Shown: positions 17,567 through 31,907 of the stretch, in pieces | Layout: the number at the start of each line of letters is the position of its first letter | How positions within the stretch are numbered: the first letter of the stretch is position 1 | Assembly (NCBI RefSeq): GCF_009720825.1 | Contig: NZ_WNKY01000003.1 | Location: forward strand, 1-64,000 | DNA from: Duganella radicis | GTDB lineage: Bacteria > Pseudomonadota > Gammaproteobacteria > Burkholderiales > Burkholderiaceae_D | Direction: 5' to 3' | Length of the DNA: 64,000 nt | Program-made: the position numbers and the translations under genes | Notes under the pieces: generated by a model | What the model saw: the letters and a program-made list of their open reading frames with translations, nothing else | Database searches by the model: none | What the model was told of the DNA's origin: nothing

Positions 17567-17977
17567 ATGCAAACCAAACCATACCTGTCGCTCGCCGACG
17601 TCAAGAAAATCGCCGCTGCCGCCGAGGCGGAAGCCGTGGCCAATAACTGGCCTGTGGTGATCGCCATCGTCGACGACGGCGGCCACCTGCTGTGGCTCCA
17701 GCGCCAGGACGGCGCCAGCCCGCTGTCGTCGCACATCGCACCGGCCAAGGCGCGCGTATCGGCGCTGGGTCGCCGTGAGTCCAAGCTGTATGAAGACATG
17801 ATCAACAACGGCCGCACGGCATTCCTGACCGCGCCGGCCCCGGTGGCCGATGGCATGCTGGAAGGCGGCGTGCCGATCATCGTGGATGGCCATACCATAG
17901 GCGCCGTCGGCGTCTCGGGCGTGAAATCGACCGAAGATGCACAAATTGCAAAAGCCGGCATCGCCGCGCTGAACTAA
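17567..17977 (+). CDS. GlcG/HbpS-family protein
   Basis: A 136-residue single-domain protein of the GlcG/HbpS (DUF336) family. Marks are LSLADVKKIAAAAEAEAVANNWPV, IVDDGGHLLWLQR, the AKARVSAL helix and the Gly-rich end VDGHTIGAVGVSGV. Relatives bind haem or corrin-like ligands, or occur beside glycolate genes; no catalytic function is established from sequence. There is no signal peptide, so it is probably cytoplasmic. An AAGGAAG ribosome site precedes the ATG. It follows the patatin-like lipoprotein by 10 bases and is followed by a hairpin terminator. Confidence 0.82.
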   Translation: MQTKPYLSLADVKKIAAAAEAEAVANNWPVVIAIVDDGGHLLWLQRQDGASPLSSHIAPAKARVSALGRRESKLYEDMINNGRTAFLTAPAPVADGMLEGGVPIIVDGHTIGAVGVSGVKSTEDAQIAKAGIAALN

Positions 17978-17980
17978 AAA

Positions 17981-18010
17981 AAGGGCCGCCGGCGCAACGC
18001 CGGTGGCCTT
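17981..18010. terminator. Hairpin terminator after the GlcG-like gene
   Basis: An 11-bp stem (17984-17994 with 17998-18008, one G-U pair) has a CAA loop and is preceded by an A-run. It lies right after the stop at 17977 and just before the carAB promoter. Confidence 0.65.
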
Positions 18011-18037
18011 GCCAAGCAGGGCAGATTTGGTTATAAT
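18009..18037 (+). promoter_or_regulatory. Sigma70 promoter of carAB
   Basis: TTGCCA (18009-18014) is followed by a 17-base spacer and a perfect TATAAT (18032-18037). Transcription would start near 18044, leaving a leader of about 144 bases before carA. Confidence 0.75.
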
Positions 18038-18043
18038 TCAAAG

Positions 18044-18187
18044 GTTTAGCCAAATCATATCTCTACCGTAGCGATTACCACTCATCCATCATCAATCTGA
18101 CCAACTCCCCCGTGGTGTGTAAGCGCCTGGGTCGCTTGAGGGTCGTCTGACGTGGCGCAGCTACGGTAACTTTATCAGGAGTTGCCC
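18044..18187 (+). promoter_or_regulatory. Structured 5' leader of carAB
   Basis: A long leader in which TACCGTAGC (18064-18072) can pair with GCTACGGTA (18160-18168), closing a roughly 105-base domain that ends shortly before the ribosome site AGGAG (18177-18181). Inside, AAGCG/CGCTT (18121-18125 with 18133-18137) forms a smaller hairpin. No coding frame is evident. The layout suggests a cis-acting RNA that could sense pyrimidine, arginine or another signal; no known riboswitch class was recognised. Confidence 0.45.
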
Positions 18188-19351
18188 TTGCCGCCATTTT
18201 TTTCTGGCCCCGCCGTTCCAGCCATACTGGCCCTCGCTGACGGAACCATTTTCAAAGGTTTTTCGATCGGCGCCGCCGGCCATACGACCGGTGAAGTGGT
18301 CTTCAATACTTCCATGACCGGCTATCAGGAAATCCTTACCGATCCTTCCTACAGCCGCCAGATCGTCACCCTGACGTATCCACACATCGGCAACTACGGT
18401 ATCAATACCGAAGACGTCGAATCCACCAAAGTGCACGCCGCTGGTCTAATCATCCGTGACCTGCCGCTGATCGCTTCGAATTTCCGCTCCTCCCAATCGC
18501 TGTCCGACTACCTGAAGGCCGAGAACATCGTCGCCATCGCCGGTATCGACACCCGCAAACTGACCCGTATCCTGCGCGAGAAGGGCGCCCAGTCCGGCGC
18601 CATCGTCACTGGCACCCAGGGTAACGAACCGTCGGTGTCGCAGGCGCTGGACCTGGCCCGCTCGTTCCCTGGCCTGTCGGGCATGGACCTGGCCAAGGTG
18701 GTGACCGTGAAAGAGAAGTACGAGTTCACCGAGACCGAATGGGCGCTGGGCGAGGGCTATGGCAAGCTGCAAGACTCTAACTTCCACGTCGTGGCCTACG
18801 ACTTCGGCGTCAAGAAAAACATCCTGCGCATGCTGACCTCGCGCGGCTGCAAAGTCACCGTCGTTCCTGCGCAAACCACCGCTGAGGAAGTGCTGGCCCT
18901 GAACCCGGACGGCGTGTTCCTGTCGAACGGTCCTGGCGATCCGCAGCCTTGCGATTACGCCATCGCCGCCGCCAAGGTGTTCATGGAGAAGAAGATCCCG
19001 CTGTTCGGCATCTGCCTCGGCCATCAGATCATGGGCCTGGCCTCCGGCGCCACCACCCTGAAAATGAAATTCGGCCACCACGGCGCCAACCACCCGGTGC
19101 AGGACCTGGACAGCAAACAAGTGCTGATCACGTCCCAGAACCACGGCTTCGCTGTCGATCCGAACACGCTGCCGGCCAACTGCCGCGTGACCCACGTGTC
19201 GCTGTTCGACGGTTCGCTGCAAGGCTTCGCCCGCACCGACACGCCGGCCTTCTGCTTCCAGGGCCACCCTGAAGCATCGCCTGGCCCGACTGACGTCGCT
19301 TACCTGTTTGACCGCTTCATCGGCCTGATGGAAGCAACGGAGAAAAAATAA
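18188..19351 (+). CDS. carA: Carbamoyl-phosphate synthase small subunit
   Basis: The glutaminase subunit that supplies ammonia from glutamine to CarB for arginine and pyrimidine synthesis. About 387 residues. The N-terminal CPSase domain contains LADGTIFKG and [16 protein letters not shown]. The C-terminal class I amidotransferase has FLSNGPGDP, the nucleophile motif GICLGHQ and the late HPEASPGP carrying the catalytic His and Glu. No ATG fits the start. TTG codons lie at 18182 and 18188, and the AGGAG at 18177-18181 touches the first but is 6 bases from the second, so TTG at 18188 is chosen. The stop directly abuts the carB ATG, indicating coupled translation. Confidence 0.95.
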   Translation: MPPFFSGPAVPAILALADGTIFKGFSIGAAGHTTGEVVFNTSMTGYQEILTDPSYSRQIVTLTYPHIGNYGINTEDVESTKVHAAGLIIRDLPLIASNFRSSQSLSDYLKAENIVAIAGIDTRKLTRILREKGAQSGAIVTGTQGNEPSVSQALDLARSFPGLSGMDLAKVVTVKEKYEFTETEWALGEGYGKLQDSNFHVVAYDFGVKKNILRMLTSRGCKVTVVPAQTTAEEVLALNPDGVFLSNGPGDPQPCDYAIAAAKVFMEKKIPLFGICLGHQIMGLASGATTLKMKFGHHGANHPVQDLDSKQVLITSQNHGFAVDPNTLPANCRVTHVSLFDGSLQGFARTDTPAFCFQGHPEASPGPTDVAYLFDRFIGLMEATEKK

Positions 19352-22570
<3,219 letters not shown>

Positions 22571-22596
22571 GCCTGTGAGGTTTAGGTAGTACCCGG

Positions 22597-22643
22597 ACCA
22601 CAGAGCTCGCGCTGGCAGTTTTGGCGCGGCCTCTGTGGTTTTC
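22597..22643 (+). terminator. Terminator hairpin after carB
   Basis: ACCACAGAG (22597-22605) pairs perfectly with CTCTGTGGT (22631-22639) around a GC-rich inner loop, followed by TTTCC. It lies in the 101-base carB-greA gap. Confidence 0.6.
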
Positions 22644-22671
22644 CATTGTAAAAACAGAGTAAATAAATAAC

Positions 22672-23148
22672 ATGACTTCAGTTCCACTTACCAAGTACGG
22701 CGCAGAACTCCTGAAAGAAGAGTTGCACCAGTTGAAGACCAAAGAACGCCGCATCGTGATCGACGCCATTGCCGAAGCACGCTCGCATGGCGACTTGTCG
22801 GAAAACGCCGAGTACGATGCCGCCAAGGAACGCCAGGCGTTCGTGGAAGGCCGCATCGCGGAACTGGAAGGCAAGCTGAGCACCGCCCAGATCATCGACC
22901 CGACCACCCTGGACGCGGACGGCCGCGTGGTGTTTGCCGCCACCGTGGATCTGGAAGACCTGGAAACCGGCGACAACGTCAGCTACCAGATCGTCGGCAC
23001 CGACGAGGCGGACATCAAATTGAACAAGGTATCGGTGACCTCGCCGATCGCCCGCGCGTTGATCGGCAAGTCGGCCGGCGACGTGGTGGAAGTGCAGGCC
23101 CCGGCCGGCCCGCGCGAATACGAAATCCTGGAAGTGCGTTACGTCTGA
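22672..23148 (+). CDS. greA: Transcription elongation factor GreA
   Basis: A 158-residue protein, the standard GreA size. The N-terminal coiled coil has the acidic tip region [15 protein letters not shown] (about residues 41-55), which enters the RNA polymerase secondary channel. The C-terminal FKBP-like domain has [24 protein letters not shown]. It rescues backtracked polymerase by stimulating transcript cleavage. Its stop overlaps the start of the DUF4149 gene (TGATG), so the two are coupled. Gene order after carAB is a common arrangement in beta- and gammaproteobacteria. Confidence 0.97.
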   Translation: MTSVPLTKYGAELLKEELHQLKTKERRIVIDAIAEARSHGDLSENAEYDAAKERQAFVEGRIAELEGKLSTAQIIDPTTLDADGRVVFAATVDLEDLETGDNVSYQIVGTDEADIKLNKVSVTSPIARALIGKSAGDVVEVQAPAGPREYEILEVRYV

Positions 23149-23627
23149 TGCTACTCGCCCGCACACGTTTGCTGGTCGCGACCCTGTGGGCCGGCAGTTT
23201 ATGGGCGGTGGGCTATCTGGCTGCACCGACCCTGTTCGCCACGCTGAGTGACCGCGTGCTGGCCGGCACCATTGCCGCCAGCCTGTTCACCAATCAGGCC
23301 TGGCTGTCGATCGTCTGCGCGCTGGTGATGCTGGTGCTGCTGTGGGCGACCAATACCGGCACCGGCGGCATTTTTGCCGGTTCGGCCGTGAATATGGCGG
23401 CCAAGTCGCGCCGCAACCTGCTGCTGATCGTGGTGGTGATGTTGGGATGTACCCTGGTGTCGCACTTCGGCTTGCAGCCGATGATGGCGTCGCTGCGTGC
23501 CGCGGCGGGGCCGGGCGGTGTGATGGAAGGCGCCGCGCGCAATGAATTTGGCATCCTGCACGGGATTTCCAGTGCCATCTACCTGGTGCAAAGCCTGCTG
23601 GCCGCGTGGCTGGTGGTGAAGCAGTAA
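23148..23627 (+). CDS. DUF4149-family integral membrane protein
   Basis: A 159-residue protein with four likely membrane helices, at about residues 7-30, 45-66, 88-108 and 136-156. The WAGSLWAVGYLAAPTLFATL start, the NLLLIVVVMLGCTL helix and the FGILHGISSAIYLVQ end match the DUF4149/TMEM205-like family. Its function is unknown. The ATG overlaps the greA stop, which implies translational coupling, and its position between greA and yhbY is characteristic of Burkholderiales. It is convergent with yhbY and separated from it by a strong hairpin. Confidence 0.85.
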   Translation: MLLARTRLLVATLWAGSLWAVGYLAAPTLFATLSDRVLAGTIAASLFTNQAWLSIVCALVMLVLLWATNTGTGGIFAGSAVNMAAKSRRNLLLIVVVMLGCTLVSHFGLQPMMASLRAAAGPGGVMEGAARNEFGILHGISSAIYLVQSLLAAWLVVKQ

Positions 23628-23635
23628 TGATGATT

Positions 23636-23659
23636 TCGCTCCCGCTGGCGCGGGAGCGA
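23636..23659. terminator. Shared hairpin between convergent genes
   Basis: TCGCTCCCGC (23636-23645) pairs perfectly with GCGGGAGCGA (23650-23659) around TGGC, between the DUF4149 gene and yhbY. There is no strong U-run on either strand. Confidence 0.5.
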
Positions 23660-23666
23660 TGGCGTA

Positions 23667-24134
23667 TCAACCCAATACCGTCTTCTTGGTCGACTTCTGG
23701 CGCGCCTTGGCGCGCTTGATGTTGCCGCCCTGAGTCACACGTTCATTCCCCTTCAGCAGTACCTTGGTGACCGACGGACGCTTGGTGCCGGTCGGGCTGG
23801 CCTTGACGATGGTGACTTCGCGCATGCCTTTGCCGGCGCTGGTGCCGCGGGCTTTTTCCGTTTCCACTTTCGGGCGGTACAGCACCAGCAGCTTGCCGAT
23901 GTGCTGCACCGGCGCCGCTTTCAGCTGCTCGCAAATGGTTTCGTACATGGCGATGCGCGCTTCGCGGTCGTCGCCGAACACGCGGACCTTGATCAGGCCG
24001 TGGGCGTCCAGGCCCAGCGAGATTTCTTTGATAACGTTGGCAGTCAGGCCAGCCTCGCCGATCAGGACGATGGGTTTCAGGCCGTGGGCTTCGGCGCGCA
24101 GTGCGCTGCGCTCGGCAGGAGTCAGTTTGATCAT
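23667..24134 (-). CDS. yhbY: Ribosome assembly RNA-binding protein YhbY
   Basis: A CRS1-YhbY (CRM) domain RNA-binding protein linked to 50S subunit assembly. The domain covers about residues 1-97: LTPAERSALRAEAHGLKPIVLIG, then LDAHGLIKVRVFG and IGKLLVLYRPK. At 155 residues it is clearly longer than the roughly 97-residue E. coli YhbY. The extra C-terminal tail is rich in Lys, Arg, Thr and Gly and ends KARQKSTKKTVLG, so it is probably disordered and RNA-contacting. It is divergent from rlmE across 44 bases, a common pairing of two large-subunit maturation factors. Confidence 0.93.
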   Translation of the reverse strand: MIKLTPAERSALRAEAHGLKPIVLIGEAGLTANVIKEISLGLDAHGLIKVRVFGDDREARIAMYETICEQLKAAPVQHIGKLLVLYRPKVETEKARGTSAGKGMREVTIVKASPTGTKRPSVTKVLLKGNERVTQGGNIKRAKARQKSTKKTVLG

Positions 24135-24178
24135 AAAATTATTTTTTGTAGGTTCCTTAAAGGCAGTATTCTACGCGA

Positions 24179-24874
24179 ATGGCTAAGAACAAAATAAACA
24201 AAAACTGGATTCACGACCATATTAACGATCCTTACGTGAAATTGGCCCAGAAAGAGGGCTATCGCGCCCGTGCGGCTTTCAAGCTGAAAGAGATCGATGA
24301 GGATGAAAAGCTCATCAAGCCGGGCCAGGTGATCGTCGACCTGGGCTGCACCCCGGGCAGCTGGGCCCAGTACACCCGCCGCAAGCTGTCCGGCAAGGAG
24401 GGCGGGGGCGTGCACGGCACCTTGATCGGGCTGGACATCCTGCCGATGGAGCCGGTGGCCGATTTCCATTTCATCCAGGGCGATTTCCGCGAAGCCGAGG
24501 TGCTGCAACAGCTGGAGGCGGTGGTGCAGGGCCAGAAAGTTGACCTGGTGTTATCGGATATGGCGCCCAACCTGTCCGGCATTCCGGATTCCGACGCCGC
24601 GCGCATGGAGCATCTGATCGATCTGGCAATTGAATTCTCGCAAGCGCATTTGAAACCGGAAGGTTCCCTGCTGGTGAAATGTTTTAAGGATATGGGTTTC
24701 AACGACATCGTGCATAAATTCCGCGCCGAATTTAAAACCGTGATCCAAAAGAAACCAAAAGCCAGCCGCGACAAATCGTCCGAGATTTTCCTGCTCGGCC
24801 GTGGCCTGAAAAATCCGACCGAAGGCGGCATGGCCTCGGCCCAGCCGTTGGATTCCGGCGGCTGGCGCCCTTGA
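24179..24874 (+). CDS. rlmE: 23S rRNA (uridine-2'-O)-methyltransferase RlmE (FtsJ/RrmJ)
   Basis: A 231-residue SAM-dependent methyltransferase that modifies U2552 in the A-loop of 23S rRNA. The basic N terminus [22 protein letters not shown] is followed by [13 protein letters not shown] with the catalytic Lys, the SAM motif [28 protein letters not shown] with the catalytic Asp, and the KCFKDMGF strand-loop with another catalytic Lys. The KDKE tetrad looks intact. It lies upstream of ftsH, as in E. coli rlmE-ftsH, here with a 196-base gap. Confidence 0.96.
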   Translation: MAKNKINKNWIHDHINDPYVKLAQKEGYRARAAFKLKEIDEDEKLIKPGQVIVDLGCTPGSWAQYTRRKLSGKEGGGVHGTLIGLDILPMEPVADFHFIQGDFREAEVLQQLEAVVQGQKVDLVLSDMAPNLSGIPDSDAARMEHLIDLAIEFSQAHLKPEGSLLVKCFKDMGFNDIVHKFRAEFKTVIQKKPKASRDKSSEIFLLGRGLKNPTEGGMASAQPLDSGGWRP

Positions 24875-25070
24875 TATTTGCCGAACAACCCGCACATCGC
24901 TCACTGGAAGAGCAGTTTTAACTTGATTGCAGGGTGTTTTTGCTCAAATAATATGCTTTTCAGCCGGTTTTAAGCCGGCGCACGGCAGGGTTCTGGCACC
25001 TCCTGCCTATTGCGGGTAAAATCGAATTTCAGCCAGGTTTATCGATGCGCCTCGCATCCAAGGAGTTTTC

Positions 25071-26954
<1,884 letters not shown>

Positions 26955-26979
26955 TCGGACGGCAAGGCATCAACACCAA

Positions 26980-27006
26980 GGGTGAGGAGCGATCCTCGCC
27001 CTTTTT
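26980..27006 (+). terminator. Rho-independent terminator after ftsH
   Basis: GGGTGAGGA (26980-26988), loop GCGA and TCCTCGCCC (26993-27001) form a 9-bp stem with one G-U pair, followed by TTTTT (27002-27006). It rules out the upstream folP start at 26982. Confidence 0.88.
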
Positions 27007-27020
27007 CATTTTCGTTTCCC

Positions 27021-27860
27021 ATGCAATCCACCTTACAGTTTGGCCGTTTTAATTTCCCGTGGCGGGGGCAGGGCGCGCGCGCGCGCGTGATGGGCATCCT
27101 CAACGTGACGCCCGATTCGTTTTCCGACGGCGGCAATTACCAGTCGCTGGAATTCGCCATTTCCCATGCCGAGGAAATGGTCGAGGCCGGTGTCGACATC
27201 ATCGACGTCGGCGGCGAATCGACCCGTCCCGGTTCGCCGCCGGTGTCGCTGGAAGACGAGCTGCGACGCGTGATGCCGGTGCTGTACGCGGTGCGCGACA
27301 TGGGCCCGGCCATCTCGGTCGATACCTACAAGCCACAGGTGATGCGCGAAGCCATCATCGCCGGGGTCGACATGATCAACGATATCAATGGCTTCCGCGC
27401 GCCGGGCGCCATCGAAGCCGTGCGCGACAGTGACTGCGCGCTGTGTATCATGCACATGCAAAGCGATCCGCAGCACATGCAGCTGGCGCCGAGCTATACC
27501 GACGTGGTGGCCGAGGTGATCGCCTTCCTGCGCGAGCGCATCGACGCCATGCTGGCGGCCGGCATTGATCCACGCCGGATTTGCATCGATCCCGGCCTTG
27601 GCTTTGGCAAAACGGTAGAGCATAATTACACGTTGCTAAAATCTACATCCCGGCTGATTGCCGAGCTGAATATGCCGTTGCTGGCGGGCCTGTCGCGCAA
27701 GTCCATGGTGGGCGCGGTGACCGGCAAACCCGTCGAACAGCGTATGGCCGGCAGTGTGGGTGGTGCATTGGCTGCGGTAGCGCAAGGCGCGCTGATCGTG
27801 CGGGTGCACGATGTGGCAGAGACGGTGGACGCGCTCAAAGTGTGGAACGCCGCGCAATAA
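27021..27860 (+). CDS. folP: Dihydropteroate synthase
   Basis: A 279-residue dihydropteroate synthase, which joins p-aminobenzoate to dihydropterin pyrophosphate in folate synthesis and is the sulfonamide target. Marks are VMGILNVTPDSFSDGG, DIIDVGGESTRPGS, MINDINGF, the DPGLGFGKT pterin-pocket loop and LSRKSMVG. An upstream in-frame start at 26982 lies inside the ftsH terminator hairpin, so the ATG at 27021 is preferred, although its ribosome site is poor. The ftsH-folP-glmM order is conserved from E. coli. Confidence 0.96.
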   Translation: MQSTLQFGRFNFPWRGQGARARVMGILNVTPDSFSDGGNYQSLEFAISHAEEMVEAGVDIIDVGGESTRPGSPPVSLEDELRRVMPVLYAVRDMGPAISVDTYKPQVMREAIIAGVDMINDINGFRAPGAIEAVRDSDCALCIMHMQSDPQHMQLAPSYTDVVAEVIAFLRERIDAMLAAGIDPRRICIDPGLGFGKTVEHNYTLLKSTSRLIAELNMPLLAGLSRKSMVGAVTGKPVEQRMAGSVGGALAAVAQGALIVRVHDVAETVDALKVWNAAQ

Positions 27861-27883
27861 ACCTATAACGAACAGAGTACACA

Positions 27884-29233
27884 ATGACCCGTAAATATTT
27901 TGGCACCGATGGCATCCGCGGCCTGGTAGGCGAAGCGCCGATTACCCCTGATTTCGTCATGCGCCTGGGCTACGCGGCCGGCAAGGTGCTGGCCAGCAAG
28001 CGCAGCGGCACCGGCCGCCCGACCGTCCTGATCGGCAAGGACACCCGCATCTCCGGCTACATGCTGGAGGCGGCGCTGGAGGCCGGTTTTTCGGCCGCTG
28101 GCGTGGACGTCATGCTGGCCGGCCCGATGCCGACCCCGGCCATCGCCTACCTGACCCGCGCGCTGCGCCTGTCGGCCGGCGTGGTGATCTCGGCCTCGCA
28201 CAACCCGTTCCAGGACAACGGCATCAAATTCTTCTCGGCCCAGGGCACCAAGCTGCCGGATTCGGTGGAACTCGACATTGAAGCCGAGCTGGACCAGCCA
28301 ATGAACTGCGTGGCGTCGGAAAAACTGGGCCGCGCCAAGCGCCTGGACGACGCTCAGGGACGTTACATCGAATTCTGCAAGAGTACCTTCCCGAACGAAC
28401 TGGACCTGCGCGGCCTGAAAGTGGTGGTCGACACCGCCCATGGCGCGGCCTACAACATCGCCCCGCACGTGTTCCATGAACTGGGCGCGGAAGTGATCGC
28501 CATCGGCAACAAGCCGGACGGTTTCAACATCAATCTGGAACACGGCGCCACCGCGCCCAAAGCCATGGCCGCGGCCGTGCAGGCGCACGGCGCCGACCTC
28601 GGCATCGCGCTGGACGGCGACGCCGACCGCCTCATCATGTGCGACGCCAATGGCCGCCTGTACAACGGCGACGAGCTGCTGTACCTGATGGTGATGGACC
28701 GCCTGGCCACCGGTCCGGTCGCCGGCGCGGTCGGCACCCTGATGACCAATATGGCGGTGGAAGTGGCGTTGAAAGAGAAGGGCATCGGCTTCGCGCGCGC
28801 CAAGGTGGGCGATCGTTACGTGCTGGAAGTGATGCAGGAAAAAGGCTGGATTCTGGGCGGCGAAGGCTCGGGCCACCTGCTGGCGCTGGACAAGCACACC
28901 ACCGGCGACGGCATCATCTCCGCCCTGCAAGTGCTGTCGGCCCTGAAACGCGCCGGCAAATCGCTGGAGGCATGCTGCGCCGACCTGACCATCTTCCCGC
29001 AAACCCTGATCAATGTGCGCGTGCCGGCCGGTTTCGACTGGACCAAAAATGCCGCCATGGTGGCGGAAAAGGCCAAGGTCGAGTCCGAACTGGGCGACAG
29101 CGGCCGCGTGCTGATCCGCGCATCGGGCACCGAACCGCTGATCCGCGTGATGGTCGAGGCGCGCGACGCCGAGGCCGCGCAGTCGATGGCACGTCGCATC
29201 GCCGACAAGGTGGAAACCCAGCTGGCTGCGTAA
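27884..29233 (+). CDS. glmM: Phosphoglucosamine mutase
   Basis: A 449-residue enzyme of the alpha-D-phosphohexomutase family that converts glucosamine-6-P to glucosamine-1-P for UDP-GlcNAc, peptidoglycan and lipopolysaccharide. Marks are FGTDGIRG at the N terminus, the phosphoserine loop [18 protein letters not shown], the metal-binding loop LDGDADR, the sugar-binding loop GGEGSGH and the phosphate-binding [15 protein letters not shown]. All are intact and the length is standard. It follows folP by 23 bases and is probably co-transcribed. Confidence 0.97.
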   Translation: MTRKYFGTDGIRGLVGEAPITPDFVMRLGYAAGKVLASKRSGTGRPTVLIGKDTRISGYMLEAALEAGFSAAGVDVMLAGPMPTPAIAYLTRALRLSAGVVISASHNPFQDNGIKFFSAQGTKLPDSVELDIEAELDQPMNCVASEKLGRAKRLDDAQGRYIEFCKSTFPNELDLRGLKVVVDTAHGAAYNIAPHVFHELGAEVIAIGNKPDGFNINLEHGATAPKAMAAAVQAHGADLGIALDGDADRLIMCDANGRLYNGDELLYLMVMDRLATGPVAGAVGTLMTNMAVEVALKEKGIGFARAKVGDRYVLEVMQEKGWILGGEGSGHLLALDKHTTGDGIISALQVLSALKRAGKSLEACCADLTIFPQTLINVRVPAGFDWTKNAAMVAEKAKVESELGDSGRVLIRASGTEPLIRVMVEARDAEAAQSMARRIADKVETQLAA

Positions 29234-29306
29234 AATTTCAGCAATGAAATTTAAATCGGGTGCTTTGATTGACGCCGAAGGCGAGTGAGGCTAAAATACT
29301 GTTCAT

Positions 29307-29383
<77 letters not shown>

Positions 29384-29391
29384 AAATCTCT

Positions 29392-29423
29392 AAAAACGGG
29401 TTGTCTTCGGACAGCCCGTTTTT
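29392..29423 (+). terminator. Rho-independent terminator after tRNA-Pro
   Basis: A 14-bp stem, 29392-29405 with 29410-29423 (one G-U pair), has a TTCG tetraloop and ends in TTTTT. Confidence 0.9.
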
Positions 29424-29454
29424 CATTTCCGCCGCAGATTCCTGCGACGTCTTT

Positions 29455-29531
<77 letters not shown>

Positions 29532-29729
29532 CACGACTGTTGCTTCGAGGACTCATAGTTTTTTTTGTGTTGATTCTGTGAGCTATTCGCGGCATATTGT
29601 TGCTTAACGGTACTTCATCTTGCGCTGCCCCATTGCTGCCAGCGTGTCTCATCTTCGTTTTGTTTCTTTCGCCCCGATCCCGCGAGCTTCGTTGCTGTCC
29701 AACTTTGCTTGTTATAAAGGTGCGAAATC

Positions 29730-31367
29730 ATGGATTCTTTCAAAAAATTAAAAATTGGTACCCAGCTGTGGCTTGGCTTCGGCATGTTGACGGCTTTGAT
29801 GCTGGTGCTGGCCGTGTTCTCGGTGATGCGGGTGTCTTCGCTGTCGCAGGCGTTCCAGGAGCAAGACAAGATGTCGTCCGAGAAGCTCGATCCGCTCTAC
29901 GTGGCGCGGGAGGCGCTGGCACAGACCGGACTGGCAGCGCGTAATGCCTACATCTTTGAAGACGATGCACAGGCCGCCAAGGAGCTGGCCATTGTCGATG
30001 AGCAGAAAGCGCTTTATCTCTCGGCGCTGGAAAAAATGACGCCAGCCTATGCCAACGACCCCCAGTTTGCCAAAGTCAAAGAGGGCTTGCTGGCCATGGC
30101 GGACGCCTTGAAGCGCCCACGCCAGCTCCGTGAAGCCAAGAAAATGGAGGAGTACGGCAAGTTCCTGGTGACTGAATGCAGCCCGCTGCGCCGTCGCATC
30201 GTGGAGGACATGGCGGTGCTGGTAACGGCTGCCCAGAAGGAGTTTGACGCCGCCAGCGGGGCGGTGGCCAGCGATGCCAGCAGCGCGCAGCAACTGGTGA
30301 CGATACTGGCGGTGGTGGCGGTTGTGCTGAGTGTGGTCATCGCCGGGTTGATCAAACGGGTGTTGCTCAAGCAGTTGGGCGGCGAGCCGGCGTATGCGGC
30401 TGAGATTGCCCGCCGTATCGCCAAGGGCGATCTGGCCGTTAATGTGCAACTGACGCAGAAAGACGAGGATAGCTTGCTGTTTGCCATCAAGAGCATGCGC
30501 GATAGCCTGGCAGGTATCGTGCAGGATGTAAGGCAGGGCACCGACGCCATCACCAATGCCTCGAACGAGATCGCTTCCGGGAACGAGGACTTGTCGGCCC
30601 GCACCGAGCAACAGGCGCAATCGCTGGAGCGGGTGGCAAGCGCCATGGACGAGCTGACCTCGACGGTCAAGCAGAACGCCAGCAATGCACAGCAAGCGAA
30701 TCAATTGTCGCAGTCGGCGTCGGAAGTATCGGAGCAGGGTGGCGAGGTAATGCGGCAGGTGACTGAAACGATGGCGTCGATTAATGATTCGTCCAAAAAA
30801 ATCGTTGATATCATTTCCGTTATTGACGGGATCGCATTCCAGACGAATATCCTGGCGTTGAATGCGGCCGTGGAAGCGGCACGTGCCGGTGAACAGGGCC
30901 GGGGTTTTGCGGTAGTGGCTACCGAGGTGCGTAATCTGGCGCAACGTGCGGCGCTGGCTGCCAAAGAAATTAAGGTATTAATTGATGATTCGGTGGAAAA
31001 AGTCGGCAGTGGTTCGCATCTGGTTGAAAAAGCTGGAACCACAATGCAGGAGGTGGTTTCCAGCGTGCGCAAGGTAACGGAAATAATCCTCGATATTAGC
31101 CACGCCAGCCAGGAGCAGAGCGCCGGGATTCAAGAGGTGAGCAGTGCGATCGGCCAAATCGATGGTATGACACAAAGGAATACCGCCTTGGTCGAGGAAG
31201 CCAGTTCGGCCGCGCAGGAATTAAAACAACAGGCCTATCATTTAACCGAAGCCGTTGGGCAATTTAAACTCGATGCATCCAATGCCTCGGTTTCCCATTT
31301 GCCAGCGAAAGCAGTATCCGATCATGCTGGCAAACCGGTACGTGGCCTGCGTCTGGCGGCGGGCTAG
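29730..31367 (+). CDS. Methyl-accepting chemotaxis protein
   Basis: A 545-residue chemoreceptor. TM1 is at about residues 10-32, followed by a periplasmic four-helix-type sensor (about 33-190, MCP_N-like, with [24 protein letters not shown]), TM2 at about 191-212, a HAMP region ([24 protein letters not shown]) and a long cytoplasmic coiled coil. The signalling tip is [36 protein letters not shown], the conserved CheA/CheW contact hairpin. There is no pentapeptide receptor tail for CheR/CheB. The ligand cannot be predicted. No chemotaxis operon is nearby, so it is an orphan receptor gene after the tRNAs. Confidence 0.93.
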   Translation: MDSFKKLKIGTQLWLGFGMLTALMLVLAVFSVMRVSSLSQAFQEQDKMSSEKLDPLYVAREALAQTGLAARNAYIFEDDAQAAKELAIVDEQKALYLSALEKMTPAYANDPQFAKVKEGLLAMADALKRPRQLREAKKMEEYGKFLVTECSPLRRRIVEDMAVLVTAAQKEFDAASGAVASDASSAQQLVTILAVVAVVLSVVIAGLIKRVLLKQLGGEPAYAAEIARRIAKGDLAVNVQLTQKDEDSLLFAIKSMRDSLAGIVQDVRQGTDAITNASNEIASGNEDLSARTEQQAQSLERVASAMDELTSTVKQNASNAQQANQLSQSASEVSEQGGEVMRQVTETMASINDSSKKIVDIISVIDGIAFQTNILALNAAVEAARAGEQGRGFAVVATEVRNLAQRAALAAKEIKVLIDDSVEKVGSGSHLVEKAGTTMQEVVSSVRKVTEIILDISHASQEQSAGIQEVSSAIGQIDGMTQRNTALVEEASSAAQELKQQAYHLTEAVGQFKLDASNASVSHLPAKAVSDHAGKPVRGLRLAAG

Positions 31368-31385
31368 CCGGCAAACAGCGGCGCC

Positions 31386-31462
31386 AGTATGCCAGAAATT
31401 GGCGCGTTGCCACTGATTTCTGGCATACTCTGATCTTCCGTCCGGGGCGCCAAGCCCCGGAC
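31386..31462 (+). promoter_or_regulatory. Two strong hairpins in the leader of the YeeE/YedE pair
   Basis: A 14-bp perfect inverted repeat (AGTATGCCAGAAAT at 31386-31399 with ATTTCTGGCATACT at 31416-31429) encloses a nested TGGC/GCCA stem. It is followed by a second perfect hairpin, GTCCGGGGC (31440-31448) with GCCCCGGAC (31454-31462), which ends 19 bases before the first transporter gene. It may terminate the chemoreceptor transcript, act as an operator, or form a regulated leader. Confidence 0.55.
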
Positions 31463-31481
31463 CTGCTTTGAGGAGATCCGG

Positions 31482-31907
31482 ATGACCGTGGATTGGAATA
31501 CATTTACGCCGGCCGCCAGTTTGGCCGGCGGACTGCTGATTGGCTTGGCCGCTGCCATATTCGTTGTTTTTAACGGGCGCATCGCCGGCATCAGCGGCAT
31601 TATCGGCGGTCTGATCAGACCGCATCGCGGCGATTGGGGCTGGCGGGCCGCCTTTATCGCCGGTCTGATTATTTCCCCTATTATTTACGCTATCTTTTTT
31701 CAGTTGCCGTCAGTGCAGATTGAGGCTGATACGCCAACACTGCTTATTGCCGGTTTAATTGTTGGAATAGGAACGCGATTCGGCTCGGGTTGCACCAGCG
31801 GTCATGGCGTGTGTGGGATTTCCCGATTATCCTTCCGATCCGCCATTGCCACGCTGACCTTTATGCTGGCGGGATTTATTACAGTGTTTTTGGTACGTCA
31901 TCTATGA
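31482..31907 (+). CDS. YeeE/YedE-family membrane protein, first half (PmpA-like)
   Basis: A protein of about 141 residues with four likely membrane helices. It carries the YeeE/YedE (DUF395) motif GTRFGSGCTSGHGVCGISR, whose Cys lies in a membrane-buried Gly-rich loop. Family members move sulfur species such as thiosulfate, or related small ions, across the inner membrane. A GAGGAG ribosome site precedes the ATG. The next gene overlaps it by 4 bases and encodes the second half, so the two probably form a split transporter. Substrate is not readable from sequence. Confidence 0.87.
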   Translation: MTVDWNTFTPAASLAGGLLIGLAAAIFVVFNGRIAGISGIIGGLIRPHRGDWGWRAAFIAGLIISPIIYAIFFQLPSVQIEADTPTLLIAGLIVGIGTRFGSGCTSGHGVCGISRLSFRSAIATLTFMLAGFITVFLVRHL

